Source of the DNA: Dongia mobilis
GTDB lineage: Bacteria > Pseudomonadota > Alphaproteobacteria > Dongiales > Dongiaceae
Assembly (NCBI RefSeq): GCF_004363235.1
Contig: NZ_SNYW01000008.1
Span: forward strand, 1-64,000
Length of the DNA stretch: 64,000 bases
Reading direction: 5' to 3'
The position numbers and the translations under genes are program-made. Positions 46,741-55,047 of this stretch are shown here, piece by piece. The notes beneath the pieces are model-generated. The model made no database searches and was not told where the DNA came from. It worked only from the letters and a program-made list of their open reading frames with translations. How positions within the stretch are numbered: position 1 is the first letter of the stretch; each line of letters begins with the position of its first letter.

Positions 46741-47841
46741 ATGAAAAAAGTTCTCCTGGGGACCTCGGCTCTGCTCGGCGTCGGCCTCCTGGCCGGTACC
46801 GCTCAGGCGTCCGACGGTGTCAAGCTCAGCCTGGGTGGTTACATGACCAACCAGATGGGCGTCGCGTTTGACGACGACAGCGCTGGCGAAGCCGGTGACA
46901 ACATCAACGCCTTCGGCGTTGGCACCGATGCCGAAATCTACTTCATCGGCAGCGTCACGCTGGACAATGGCGTGACCGTCGGCGTCCGCTTCGACCTCGA
47001 AGGCGGCGACGAAAACAACGACCAGATGGACCAGGCCTATGCCTACTTCAAGGGCGGCTTCGGTGACATCCGCATCGGCTCGCAGGCCGGTGCCGCCGGC
47101 AACATGTACATGCTGCCGCCGGGCTCGACCGCGAACTTCGGCCCGTACTCGCCGAACACCACCGGCTCGGCGCTGAGCCCGGGCGTGTTCGATCCGGAAG
47201 GCATGCTTGCCAACCAGGACAAGTCGCAGAAGCTGGTCTACTACTCGCCGAACTGGAGCGGTTTCAGCTTCGGTGTGTCGTTCACCCCGAACGACAACGA
47301 GAAGGACTACAACAACGGCGACAACGCTGACGGCCAGTGGCGCGCTGCCAGCGCGCAGGGCGATTCCGACAACAACATCGGTCTCGGCCTGCACTACACC
47401 CACGAGGGTGACGGCTGGGGTCTCGACCTCGGCGCCGCCGCCTATTGGGAAGGCGACGTGCAGCAGAAGGTTGCTGGTCAGGATGAGCAGGCCGGTTACA
47501 ACGCCGGTATCAACCTGAGCTTCGGTGGCTTCGCCTTCGGTGTCGCCGGTACCTATCTCGACGACGGCAACGGCGCCGGCCAGGATATCTGGTCGATCGG
47601 CACCGGCATGACCTACAACGTCGAAGCCTGGACCGTCGGTCTTGGCTGGGCGCATGCCGAGCTCGAAGTTGCTGGCGCTCGTGACGCTTCGGCCGACCGC
47701 GTCGGCGTCACCGGCAACTACGCCATGGGTCCTGGCATCGATCTCGATGCCGGCATCTTCTACACCTGGGGCGAAGACGCCGTCGGCGAAGGCGACTACG
47801 ACTCGATCGAGTTCGGCGTCGGTTCGTCGATCTCCTTCTGA
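46741..47841 (+). CDS. Gram-negative outer-membrane porin
   Basis: The 366-residue protein has a signal peptide (MKKVLLGTSALLGVGLLAGTAQA) and then a beta-barrel: VKLSLGGYMTNQMGVAFDDDS, NAFGVGTDAEIYFIGSVTLDNGVTVGVRFDLEG and GFGDIRIGSQAG. It ends with F (SSISF), as outer-membrane barrels do. Codons such as AAC, GGT and AAG are strongly preferred, suggesting high expression. The ATG at 46741 is obvious. It has a strong terminator and its own long leader. Confidence 0.92.
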   Translation: MKKVLLGTSALLGVGLLAGTAQASDGVKLSLGGYMTNQMGVAFDDDSAGEAGDNINAFGVGTDAEIYFIGSVTLDNGVTVGVRFDLEGGDENNDQMDQAYAYFKGGFGDIRIGSQAGAAGNMYMLPPGSTANFGPYSPNTTGSALSPGVFDPEGMLANQDKSQKLVYYSPNWSGFSFGVSFTPNDNEKDYNNGDNADGQWRAASAQGDSDNNIGLGLHYTHEGDGWGLDLGAAAYWEGDVQQKVAGQDEQAGYNAGINLSFGGFAFGVAGTYLDDGNGAGQDIWSIGTGMTYNVEAWTVGLGWAHAELEVAGARDASADRVGVTGNYAMGPGIDLDAGIFYTWGEDAVGEGDYDSIEFGVGSSISF

Positions 47842-47881
47842 TTTCGTCCAGCGCAAGCTGGCGATACCAGGTATGGAATGG

Positions 47882-47909
47882 AAAGGGCGCAGGGAAACCT
47901 GCGCCCTTT
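47882..47909 (+). terminator. Intrinsic terminator after the porin gene
   Basis: AAAGGGCGCAGG (47882-47893) pairs perfectly with CCTGCGCCCTTT (47898-47909) around a GAAA loop, followed by CTGCTTT. It lies 40 bp after the porin stop. Confidence 0.9.
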
Positions 47910-47998
47910 CTGCTTTCGCGGTCGGGGTTGCAGCGCCGACCAGCCGTTGACCACGGCACTTCCCCGCGCCGATCGCCCCCCCTATATTCGGCGCCATC

Positions 47999-48667
47999 AT
48001 GACTGGCCATATCGCTGAGAATCTGCGCGCCGTCGGCGCCGCCATCGCGTCTGCCGCGCGCGCGGCCGACCGCGATCCCGCCGCAATCACCCTGATCGCC
48101 GTCTCCAAGACCCATCCGGCCGAGGCCGTGGCTGCCGCCATCGCCGCCGGGCAGATGGTTTTCGGCGAGAACCGCGTGCAGGAGGCGCAGGCCAAGTTTC
48201 CCGCCCTCAAATCGGCGCATCCCGCTCTCGAGTTGCACCTCATCGGCCCGCTGCAGACCAACAAGGTGAAGGAGGCGGTGGCGCTTGCCGACGTGATCCA
48301 GTCCCTCGACCGGCCGAAGCTGGCCGAGGCGCTGGCCGCCGAGATGGCGAAACAGAACCGCCGCCCGCGCCTCTTCATCCAGGTCAACACCGGCGAGGAG
48401 CCGCAGAAGGCCGGCATTCATCCGGGCGATGTCGACGGTTTCGTCATGCTCTGCCGCGACCAGCTCAAACTCCCCGTCACCGGCCTGATGTGCATCCCGC
48501 CGGTCGATCAGCACCCGGCGCCGCATTTCGCGCTGCTCAGGAAACTCGCCGCGCGCCACGGCTTCGCCCAGCTCAGCATGGGCATGAGCAGTGATTTCGA
48601 AACCGCCATCCAGTGCGGCGCCACCCATGTCCGCATCGGCACCGCGATATTCGGGAAAAGGGGGTAG
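47999..48667 (+). CDS. yggS: Pyridoxal phosphate homeostasis protein (YggS family)
   Basis: The 222-residue protein is a PLP-binding alanine-racemase-like barrel. The PLP lysine is in LIAVSKTHPAEAV, and FGENRVQEA, LIGPLQTNKV, NTGEEPQKAGI and MGMSSDFETAIQCGATHVRIGTAIFG are all conserved. It buffers PLP and affects amino-acid metabolism in homologues. The ATG at 47999 is 90 bp after the porin terminator. Confidence 0.95.
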   Translation: MTGHIAENLRAVGAAIASAARAADRDPAAITLIAVSKTHPAEAVAAAIAAGQMVFGENRVQEAQAKFPALKSAHPALELHLIGPLQTNKVKEAVALADVIQSLDRPKLAEALAAEMAKQNRRPRLFIQVNTGEEPQKAGIHPGDVDGFVMLCRDQLKLPVTGLMCIPPVDQHPAPHFALLRKLAARHGFAQLSMGMSSDFETAIQCGATHVRIGTAIFGKRG

Positions 48668-48727
48668 TGGAATAGCGGCGATGGGTGGTTGGGCCGGAGC
48701 ACCCACGCGTTCCTTCAATCACTCACG

Positions 48728-48767
48728 AACAAACTCGTGGATGGCCCGCCTAAAGCGGGCCATGACA
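48728..48767. repeat. REPIN-like repeat, copy C (intact right arm)
   Basis: The arm contains ACTCGTGGATGGCCCGCC, TAAAGCGGGCC and ATGACA. The left half upstream is degraded but still alignable (CCACGCGTTCCTTC). It is identical over 40 bp to the reverse complement of 49090-49129. Confidence 0.9.
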
Positions 48768-48787
48768 GTAATGGGGAATGGCGCACC

Positions 48788-49075
48788 GTGTTCGCCGCTG
48801 TTTACATCATGACCGACGGGCCAAACGGCACGCTCTATGTCGGCGTTACGACCGATCTCGCCAGGCGCGTGAGCCAGCATCGTGCTGGCGAGATTGTCGG
48901 TTTCACGAAGCGGTATGACCTGAAGCAGCTGGTCTATTTTGAACCACACGAAGACATCAACGCGGCAATCCATCGCGAGAAGCGATTGAAGAAATGGCCG
49001 CGTGCCTGGAAGGTCCGACTGATAACACGCGAAAACCCGGAATGGCGGGACCTCTACCACGACCTGTTTCGCTGA
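48788..49075 (+). CDS. GIY-YIG domain endonuclease (COG2827-like)
   Basis: The 95-residue protein is a single GIY-YIG domain: FAAVYIMTDGPNGTLYVGVTTDLARRVSQH has the paired aromatic and arginine residues, and IHREKRLKKW has the catalytic glutamate. NPEWRDLYHDLF is the family end. I choose the GTG at 48788, which starts where homologues do (compare MxxVYI). An in-frame ATG at 48689 would translate the flanking repeat (NKLVDGPPKAGHD), a known misannotation pattern. The gene is tightly bracketed by inverted REPIN-like repeats. Confidence 0.85.
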   Translation: MFAAVYIMTDGPNGTLYVGVTTDLARRVSQHRAGEIVGFTKRYDLKQLVYFEPHEDINAAIHREKRLKKWPRAWKVRLITRENPEWRDLYHDLFR

Positions 49076-49089
49076 CGGCATTTCCCAAT

Positions 49090-49180
49090 TGTCATGGCCC
49101 GCTTTAGGCGGGCCATCCACGAGTTTGTTGGTCACTGAAGAAGGCAACTCGTGGATCCCCCGCCTGCGCGGGGGATGACA
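49090..49180. repeat. REPIN-like repeat, copy D (complete)
   Basis: The left arm begins TGTCATGGCCCGC; the right arm ends CGCGGGGGATGACA; inner CCACGAG and ACTCGTGG motifs flank a spacer of about 25 bp. It begins 14 bp after the nuclease stop. Confidence 0.9.
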
Positions 49181-49225
49181 GGCAAATATGGCTGGCCTTT
49201 ACGAGGCCGCCCCTACGACGTCCCC

Positions 49226-51070
49226 TTACGACGCCTGGGCGGCGGCGGCGGCTTCGGCGGCTTTTTCGGCCTTCTTGCGGTCGTTGGGATCCAGGATCGC
49301 CTTGCGGATGCGTACTGCCTTCGGCGTCACCTCGACCAGCTCGTCATCCTCGATATAGGCGAGCGCCTGCTCGAGGCTCAGCTTCATCGGCGGGGTGAGG
49401 CGGATGGCCTCGTCCTTCGAGGTGGTGCGGATGTTGGTGAGCTGCTTCGACTTCAGTGGATTGACCTCGAGGTCGTTCGAGCGGCTGTTCTCGCCGATGA
49501 TCATGCCCTCATAGACGGGGACGCCGGCATCGATCATCAGCTTGCCGCGCTCCTCGAGATTCCAGAGGGCATAGGCGACGCTGTTGCCATTGGCGTTCGA
49601 GATGAGGACGCCGTTGCGGCGCCCCTCGATCGGGCCCTTATAGGGCTGATAGGCATGGAACAGGCGGCTCATCACGCCGGTGCCGCGCGTATCGGTTAGG
49701 AACTCGCCGTGATAGCCGATGAGGCCGCGCGACGGCACCAGCAGGACAAGGCGCGTCTTGGCGCCGCCGGAAGGGCGCATCTCGACGAGCTCGCCGCGGC
49801 GCTGGCCCAGCTTGTCGATGACGACGCCGGAAAATTCCTCGTCGACATCGATCACCACTTCCTCGATCGGCTCCAGGCGCTGGCCGGTCTTGGGATCGGT
49901 CTGGAAGATGACGCGCGGCCGGCTGATGGACAGTTCGAAACCCTCGCGGCGCATGGTCTCGATGAGGACGCCGAGCTGCAACTCGCCGCGCCCCGCCACC
50001 TGGAAGGCGTCCTTGTCGGCGGTCTCGGTTATGCGGATGGCGACATTGCCCTCGGCCTCGCGCATCAGCCGGTCGCGGATCATGCGGCTCGTCACCTTGT
50101 CGCCATCGCGGCCGGCGAGCGGGCTGTCATTGACCGAGAAGGACATGGCAAGCGTCGGCGGATCGATCGGCTGCGCCTTCAGCGGCACCTCGACCTCTGG
50201 TGTGGCGATGGTGTCGGCGACGGTGGCGTCGGTCAGGCCGGCAATGGCGATGATGTCGCCGGCCTCGGCCTTCTCGACCGGGGTGCGCTCGATGCCGCGG
50301 AAGGCCAGCAGCTTGGTCAGGCGCCCGACCTCCACCTGGGTGCCGTCGGGGCGCATGGCGCGCAGCGGCATGTTGACGGTGGCGGTGCCGGTCTGGATGC
50401 GCCCGGTCAGCACGCGGCCCAGATAGTTGTCGTATTCAAGCGTGGTGACCAGCATCGAGAACGGCTTGTCGTCCTCGACCTTCGGCGCCGGCACATGGCG
50501 CACGATGAGGTCATAAAGCGGCGAGAGGTCCTTGCGCTCGCCCTTCTCCAGATCCTCGGTCGCCCAGCCCTGTTTCGAGGAGGCGAAGAGGGTCGGGAAG
50601 TCGAGCTGTTCCGGCGAGGCGTCGAGGGCCGCGAACAGGTCGAAGACCTGGTCATGCACCGCATGCGGGTCGGCATCCGGCCGGTCGCATTTGTTGATGA
50701 CGACGATCGGGCGCAAGCCCAGGCGCAGCGCCTTGGTGGTGACGAATTTGGTCTGCGGCAGCGCACCCTCGGCGGCATCCACCAGCAGCACGACGCCGTC
50801 CACCATCGAGAGGATGCGCTCGACCTCGCCGCCAAAATCGGCGTGGCCCGGGGTGTCGACGATGTTGATCCTTGTATCCTGCCACTGGATCGAGGTGCAT
50901 TTGGCCAGGATCGTGATCCCACGTTCCTTTTCCAGGTCGTTGGAATCCATCACCCGCTCGGCCACCTGCTGGTGGGCGCGGAAGGCGCCGGATTGTTTCA
51001 GCAGCTGGTCGACCAGGGTAGTCTTGCCGTGGTCGACATGGGCGATGATGGCGATATTGCGCAGTTTCAT
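49226..51070 (-). CDS. typA: Translational GTPase TypA/BipA
   Basis: TypA is a ribosome-associated GTPase for stress and low-temperature 50S assembly. The 614-residue protein has G1 AHVDHGKTTLVD, G3 DTPGHADFGGEVER, G4 NKCDRP and the distinctive SRGLIGYHGEFLTDTRGTG near the C-terminus. The ATG at 51070 (MKLRNIAIIAHVDHG) matches homologues; one at 51100 adds 10 residues. Family-2 repeat copy 2 lies upstream. Confidence 0.97.
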   Translation of the reverse strand: MKLRNIAIIAHVDHGKTTLVDQLLKQSGAFRAHQQVAERVMDSNDLEKERGITILAKCTSIQWQDTRINIVDTPGHADFGGEVERILSMVDGVVLLVDAAEGALPQTKFVTTKALRLGLRPIVVINKCDRPDADPHAVHDQVFDLFAALDASPEQLDFPTLFASSKQGWATEDLEKGERKDLSPLYDLIVRHVPAPKVEDDKPFSMLVTTLEYDNYLGRVLTGRIQTGTATVNMPLRAMRPDGTQVEVGRLTKLLAFRGIERTPVEKAEAGDIIAIAGLTDATVADTIATPEVEVPLKAQPIDPPTLAMSFSVNDSPLAGRDGDKVTSRMIRDRLMREAEGNVAIRITETADKDAFQVAGRGELQLGVLIETMRREGFELSISRPRVIFQTDPKTGQRLEPIEEVVIDVDEEFSGVVIDKLGQRRGELVEMRPSGGAKTRLVLLVPSRGLIGYHGEFLTDTRGTGVMSRLFHAYQPYKGPIEGRRNGVLISNANGNSVAYALWNLEERGKLMIDAGVPVYEGMIIGENSRSNDLEVNPLKSKQLTNIRTTSKDEAIRLTPPMKLSLEQALAYIEDDELVEVTPKAVRIRKAILDPNDRKKAEKAAEAAAAAQAS

Positions 51071-51137
51071 GACGTCGCTTTTCGAAAATTGCGTTGGCAC
51101 CCATCATCCCATGACGATTATTACAATCGTCACCGAC

Positions 51138-51248
51138 CCCCCTCTCTAACTCACCCACTCGAAAGGGGGCGAGGACTGGAACGAGGCTGTTGCCGCCGCT
51201 CGGATCGACTCCCTCCACCCTTAGCGGGGGAGGGTCGGGGAGGGGGGT
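51138..51248. repeat. Palindromic dispersed repeat family 2, copy 2 (upstream of typA)
   Basis: It begins CCCCCCTCTCTAACTC and ends GGGAGGGTCGGGGAGGGGG. It matches the reverse complement of 36468-36577 over its full length, with many substitutions. It fills the gap between the typA start and the kinase stop. Confidence 0.75.
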
Positions 51249-51282
51249 GAAGGGCGCTTTTCTCGCCGCGGCTTGTACAGGA

Positions 51283-52275
51283 TTAGCCGACCTGCTGCAA
51301 CAGAAGCTCGGCCAGGGGGGTCTGCGGCCTTGCCCCAAAATGGCTGATGATCTCGCCGGCCGCCAGTGCCGCGATGCGGCCGCTATCGGCATGCTCGCGA
51401 CCCTGGGTATAGCCATAGAGGAAGCCGGCGGCATAAAGATCGCCCGCCCCGGTCACATCCACCACCTTGTCGACCGGCCAGACCGGGATCTGGATCACTT
51501 TCTTGTCGGTGGCGATGAGCGAGCCCCTGGCGCTCCGGGTGATGGCGGCAAGGCCGCAATGCCGTTGCGTGATGCGGACCGCCTCGTCGAAATCGCTGAC
51601 CTGCCACAGCGCGGTGATCTCATGCTCGTTGGCGAACAGGATATCGACATGGTTCTTGACCAGGTCCTGGAACTCGGCCCGGTAGCGCTCGACGCAGAAG
51701 GGGTCGGAGAGGGTAAGGGCGATCTCGCGCCCGGCGCCATGGGCGATGTTGGCGGCCTTCAGGAAGGCCTGCTTGGCCAGCGGCGGGTCCCACAGATAGC
51801 CTTCCAGATAGGTCACCCGGGCGCGGGAAATGACCGCGGGGTCGACATCCTCCGGCGTCAGCTCGACGCAGGCGCCGAGATAGGTGTTCATGGTGCGCTC
51901 GGCATCCGGCGTCACGAAGATCATGCTGCGCGCGGTCGGCGTGGCACTGGTCGCGGTGGCGGTCTCGAAATGCACGCCCAGCGCCTTCATGTCGTGGCGG
52001 AAGATGCCGCCCAGTTGGTCGTTGCCGACCTTGCCGATATAGGCGCCGCGCCCGCCGAGCGACGCAAGGCCGGCAATGGTGTTGCCGCAGGAGCCGCCGG
52101 AGGCCTCGACCGCGCTGCCCATCGCCTCATAGAGCTCCTCGGCGCGGGCGGCGTCGATCAGGGTCATGGTGCCCTTGTTGAGCTGCATGCGGTCGATGAA
52201 ATCGAGATCGCAATGGGCCAGCACGTCGACAATGGCATTGCCGATCCCGCAGACGTCGAAAGGCTTGTCGGTCAC
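51283..52275 (-). CDS. PfkB-family carbohydrate/adenosine kinase
   Basis: The 330-residue protein has the PfkB fold: GIGNAIVDVLAHCDLDFI at the substrate lid, GGSCGNTIAGLASLGGRGAYIGKVGND, and the catalytic DVTGAGDLYAAGFLYGY with the DTGAGD-like anion hole. Alphaproteobacterial orthologues are usually labelled adenosine kinase, but ribokinase-like activity cannot be excluded. The GTG at 52275 (MTDKPFDVCGIGN) is chosen, with GGGGATGA upstream; a start at 52356 would add 27 unrelated residues. Confidence 0.88.
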   Translation of the reverse strand: MTDKPFDVCGIGNAIVDVLAHCDLDFIDRMQLNKGTMTLIDAARAEELYEAMGSAVEASGGSCGNTIAGLASLGGRGAYIGKVGNDQLGGIFRHDMKALGVHFETATATSATPTARSMIFVTPDAERTMNTYLGACVELTPEDVDPAVISRARVTYLEGYLWDPPLAKQAFLKAANIAHGAGREIALTLSDPFCVERYRAEFQDLVKNHVDILFANEHEITALWQVSDFDEAVRITQRHCGLAAITRSARGSLIATDKKVIQIPVWPVDKVVDVTGAGDLYAAGFLYGYTQGREHADSGRIAALAAGEIISHFGARPQTPLAELLLQQVG

Positions 52276-52414
52276 TTCATCCCCGCATGTTGCTCCCCGG
52301 CCCGGCGCCGGGCCGTCAATGGCGCGGGAGTATAGGGATCGGCGGGCCCGGGGCAAGGTTGCCGGTCATGACGTCGGACGAAGCGGCGCAAGGCCTGCTC
52401 CGCTGATCGGCGTT

Positions 52415-52867
52415 TCAGCTGATCGGCGTTTCCGGGCAGCGGGTGAGGTCGATGGTGGGGCGGAAGCCGATTCCGGGTCCCTCGCAATGCTCGCGGGCGC
52501 GGTCGGGGCCGGTGAGGGTAAGGGAACAGGCGATGAGGCCGATCTCGGGATAGGCGCTCTGCCGGAAATCCTGGGTATAGACGGCGATATTGGCGGCAAA
52601 GGCCAGATCGGCGCCGGCCGGCGGGTCCTCCACGGCCTGCAGGTCGCGGAACCAGATGGCGCTTTGCGTCAGGTTGAGCTGATAGCCGGTGTCGTCGCAC
52701 CAGGAGCCCATCAGGGCGGCCGCCTCATGCGGTCCTTCGGCGCGCAGCGGCAGGGCTGCCGCCATCAGGCCGAGGACGAGGCCGAGTTGACCCAAGCGGC
52801 GCCGCAGCAGGCGATGCCTGCGCGGGGTGGGACCGGGTGGCGGGGGGGAAGGGTCGTCGTTGCACAT
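52415..52867 (-). CDS. Secreted protein of unknown function
   Basis: The 150-residue protein has an arginine-rich start and a signal peptide (RRLGQLGLVLGLMAAALPLRA). A small domain follows with four cysteines (SWCDDTGYQL, LIACSLTL, EHCEGPG, TRCPETP) that could form disulfides in the periplasm. I do not recognise the family. The ATG at 52867 is divergent from the EI24 gene, 54 bp away. Confidence 0.6.
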   Translation of the reverse strand: MCNDDPSPPPPGPTPRRHRLLRRRLGQLGLVLGLMAAALPLRAEGPHEAAALMGSWCDDTGYQLNLTQSAIWFRDLQAVEDPPAGADLAFAANIAVYTQDFRQSAYPEIGLIACSLTLTGPDRAREHCEGPGIGFRPTIDLTRCPETPIS

Positions 52868-52921
52868 GGCCCGATCATCCCCTACATCTTGGCAACAATC
52901 AGGCAGAATTGGAAAAACAAG

Positions 52922-53593
52922 GTGTTGAAAGCCCTTTCCCTGGCCTTCGGCCAGCTTGGCGACCCCCGCATCCAGAAGGTCATCGGTTTCAGCGTCGGCT
53001 TGGCCATCGCCGTCTTCGCCGGCCTCATTGCGCTGACCTGGTACCTGATCGGCGCCTTTTCCGGGCTTGACGGCTGGTGGGGCTCGGCGGCCCAGGTGCT
53101 GGGCGGCTTCGCCGCCTTCGTGGTGGCCTGGTTCACCTTCCCGATGGTGGCGGTGGCAGCCGCCGCCCTCTTCTCCGATCAGGTCATTGATGCCGTCATG
53201 GCGCGGCATTATCCGGAAAGGCCGATGCCGCACAGCGTGCCGGTCGTCGGCGCCATTCTGGACGGTGTCAAGATGGCGCTGGTGGCCCTTATCGGCAATA
53301 TCGTCATCCTGCCGCTGCTCTTCGTGCCGCCGGTCTACGCGACGGTGGCCTATGTCCTCAACGGCTATCTGCTGGGGCGCGAATATTTCGAAATGCCGGG
53401 TTTCCGCCGCCTGTCCCGGCCGGCGGCACGCGACATCTTCCGCCGCCATCAGGGCCGCTTCATCCTCGCCGGGATCATCATCGCCTTTCTCTCGACCGTC
53501 CCTGTGTTAAACCTGATCGCACCTGTTCTTGGCATCGCTTTTATGGTGCATATCTTTGAATCTGTGGTAAATCTGGAAACGCGCCGGGGGTGA
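52922..53593 (+). CDS. EI24/CysZ-like integral membrane protein
   Basis: The 223-residue protein has about four to six membrane helices, beginning KALSLAFGQLGDPRIQKVIGFSVGLAIAVFAGL. The conserved loops DGVKMALVALIGNIVILPL and NGYLLGREYFEMPGFRRLSR mark the EI24/CysZ family. CysZ transports sulfate in enterobacteria, but alphaproteobacterial members are uncharacterised. The GTG at 52922 is the only sensible start before the first helix. It lies 200 bp before bactofilin. Confidence 0.85.
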   Translation: MLKALSLAFGQLGDPRIQKVIGFSVGLAIAVFAGLIALTWYLIGAFSGLDGWWGSAAQVLGGFAAFVVAWFTFPMVAVAAAALFSDQVIDAVMARHYPERPMPHSVPVVGAILDGVKMALVALIGNIVILPLLFVPPVYATVAYVLNGYLLGREYFEMPGFRRLSRPAARDIFRRHQGRFILAGIIIAFLSTVPVLNLIAPVLGIAFMVHIFESVVNLETRRG

Positions 53594-53793
53594 ATCCTTC
53601 TCCGTCCGCCGCCCCGAGTCGAGGTCCTGCCGCTGGCGGGGGGGCCAAGGGTGGCGCCGGAGGGGCAGGGGACCGGTCACGGGGGATGATACGCGCGGCA
53701 ACGGATCCCTTGCGGGCCCGCGTCGCAACAGACACACAGGTTCCGGGATCGCAAGGTCCGGACCGCAAGATTCAGGCTAGGGACCAGCACCTC

Positions 53794-54378
53794 ATGTTTG
53801 GCAGAAAGAAAGACGAGCAACCCGCCCCGGGCGCCGAGACCAAGAGCGAAGGCGAGGCCAAGAGCTACGCCAAGCCGGAAGCCCCGGCAGCGCCGTCGCG
53901 CCCGGCCATGAACCCCGAGATTCCGCGCCGCAGCCCGGATATGAGCGCCTATGCGCGCCCGTCCGCCTCTTCCCCCGCCGCCCCCCGGGCCGGCGAGGCC
54001 GAGCAGAAAAAGCTGATCGTCGGCCGCGACATCTTCCTCAATGGCGAGATCCGCACCTGCGACAGCCTGGTGGTCGAGGGCAAGGTCGAGGCGGTCCTCT
54101 CCGATTGCCGCGCCATGGAGATCGCCGGCTCGGGCGAGTTCCGCGGCTCGGCCGAGATCGAATCCGCCGACATTTCCGGCCGGTTCGACGGCGATCTGGT
54201 GGTGCGCCAGCGCCTGACCATCCGCGCCAGCGGCAAGGTCATGGGCAAGATCCGCTATGGCCAGCTCGAGGTCGAGCGCGGCGGCATCATTTCGGGCACC
54301 ATCGAGGGCCTGGCCGAATCCCAGGCCGCTTCCGGCAGCAATGCGGGCGGAAACGGCGACAGCGGGTCAAATTCTTAA
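53794..54378 (+). CDS. Bactofilin (polymer-forming cytoskeletal protein)
   Basis: The 194-residue protein has a disordered N-terminal tail (MFGRKKDEQPAPGAETKSEG onwards). The compact beta-helical bactofilin core follows (about residues 72-172: LIVGRDIFLNGEIRTCDSLVVEGKVEAVLSDCRAMEIAGSGEFRGSAEIESADISG). A Gly/Ser-rich end (SGSNAGGNGDSGSNS) closes it. Bactofilins form nucleotide-free filaments used for shape, stalks and wall synthesis. The ATG at 53794 gives the canonical MFG start. Confidence 0.92.
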   Translation: MFGRKKDEQPAPGAETKSEGEAKSYAKPEAPAAPSRPAMNPEIPRRSPDMSAYARPSASSPAAPRAGEAEQKKLIVGRDIFLNGEIRTCDSLVVEGKVEAVLSDCRAMEIAGSGEFRGSAEIESADISGRFDGDLVVRQRLTIRASGKVMGKIRYGQLEVERGGIISGTIEGLAESQAASGSNAGGNGDSGSNS

Positions 54379-54404
54379 CAATTTCTTAGGGTTGAGTCTT
54401 TAAG

Positions 54405-54434
54405 ACGGGATTGCCGGAGCAGGTCCGGTCCCGT
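54405..54434 (+). terminator. Possible terminator after bactofilin
   Basis: ACGGGA/TCCCGT (54405-54410 with 54429-54434) encloses a second stem CCGGA/TCCGG, followed by TTTCTGG. The weak T-run makes it only a partial stop before the next gene. Confidence 0.4.
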
Positions 54435-54464
54435 TTCTGGGGTGCGTTTGGGGGAGTAGGGAAC

Positions 54465-55031
54465 GTGTATCGTTCCGGTGCAAGTTTTAACCGCCACCCA
54501 CGCCGGCAGTCCGCCCGGGCCGTCGCCGCGCCCCACCCTGTGATCCATCGCATTATCCCGCTGCTGGCCGTCCTGGCGACGGTCCTGCTGCTGGCCGCTT
54601 GCGTGCAGCCCGGCCACCAGCTCGGCAAGGATGCCGCGAACCCGGCCAAGACCGCGCAGAAGGCCCAGCCCGGCACGACACCCGGCGCGAAACCAGGTAC
54701 TGCGCCCGATCCGGCTGCGGAACCGGCGCCGGAAGCGGCGCCCGCCACCGTGGCCTGGAGCGATGCCGACCAGCTGATGGGCCTGGGATCGGAAGACATC
54801 CGCGCTGCCCTGGGCGCCCCGGCGCGCATCCGCGAGGAAGAGCCGGCGCAGATCTATCAATATGTCGGCGGCGATTGCGTGCTTGACCTCTTCCTCTACC
54901 AGGAGGCCGGCATCTACCGCGTCACCTATGCCGAGGCGCGCAGCGTGAAGGCCGAACACAAGCCGGTCGAAGCCTGCCTCCGCACCCTGCCGGCCCCGAT
55001 CGTCGCCGCGAACACGCAGCCCAGCACGTAA
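54465..55031 (+). CDS. Lipoprotein with a BamE/SmpA-like C-terminal domain
   Basis: The 188-residue protein has an arginine-rich N-region, a hydrophobic segment and a lipobox LLAAC at about residue 46. An Ala/Pro/Lys linker follows (QPGTTPGAKPGTAPDPAAEP), then a small domain, LGSEDIRAALGAPARIREEEPAQIYQYVGGDCVLDLFLYQEAGIYRVTYAEAR. That domain recalls the BamE/SmpA fold used in outer-membrane assembly, but the match is by eye. The GTG at 54465 is chosen for the GGGGGAGTAGGG upstream; a GTG at 54540 is an alternative. Confidence 0.7.
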   Translation: MYRSGASFNRHPRRQSARAVAAPHPVIHRIIPLLAVLATVLLLAACVQPGHQLGKDAANPAKTAQKAQPGTTPGAKPGTAPDPAAEPAPEAAPATVAWSDADQLMGLGSEDIRAALGAPARIREEEPAQIYQYVGGDCVLDLFLYQEAGIYRVTYAEARSVKAEHKPVEACLRTLPAPIVAANTQPST

Positions 55032-55047
55032 ACGCGCCGCTTTCCAG

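Larger units (their letters stand above)
48690..49180. mobile_element. Candidate compact mobile unit: GIY-YIG gene between two REPIN-like repeats
   Basis: The unit consists of a repeat (right arm 48728-48767, left half degraded to about 48690), the nuclease gene (48788-49075) and a full repeat (49090-49180). Inner arms 48728-48767 and 49090-49129 are a perfect 40-bp inverted repeat. Distances to the gene are only 20 and 14 bp. Mobility is an inference from this arrangement and the dispersed copies. No target-site duplication is identified. Confidence 0.45.

Noticed and set aside
48689-49075. Longer 128-residue version of the GIY-YIG protein
   Set aside because: The extra N-terminus is translation of the palindromic repeat and does not match the family; the GTG at 48788 is the natural start.
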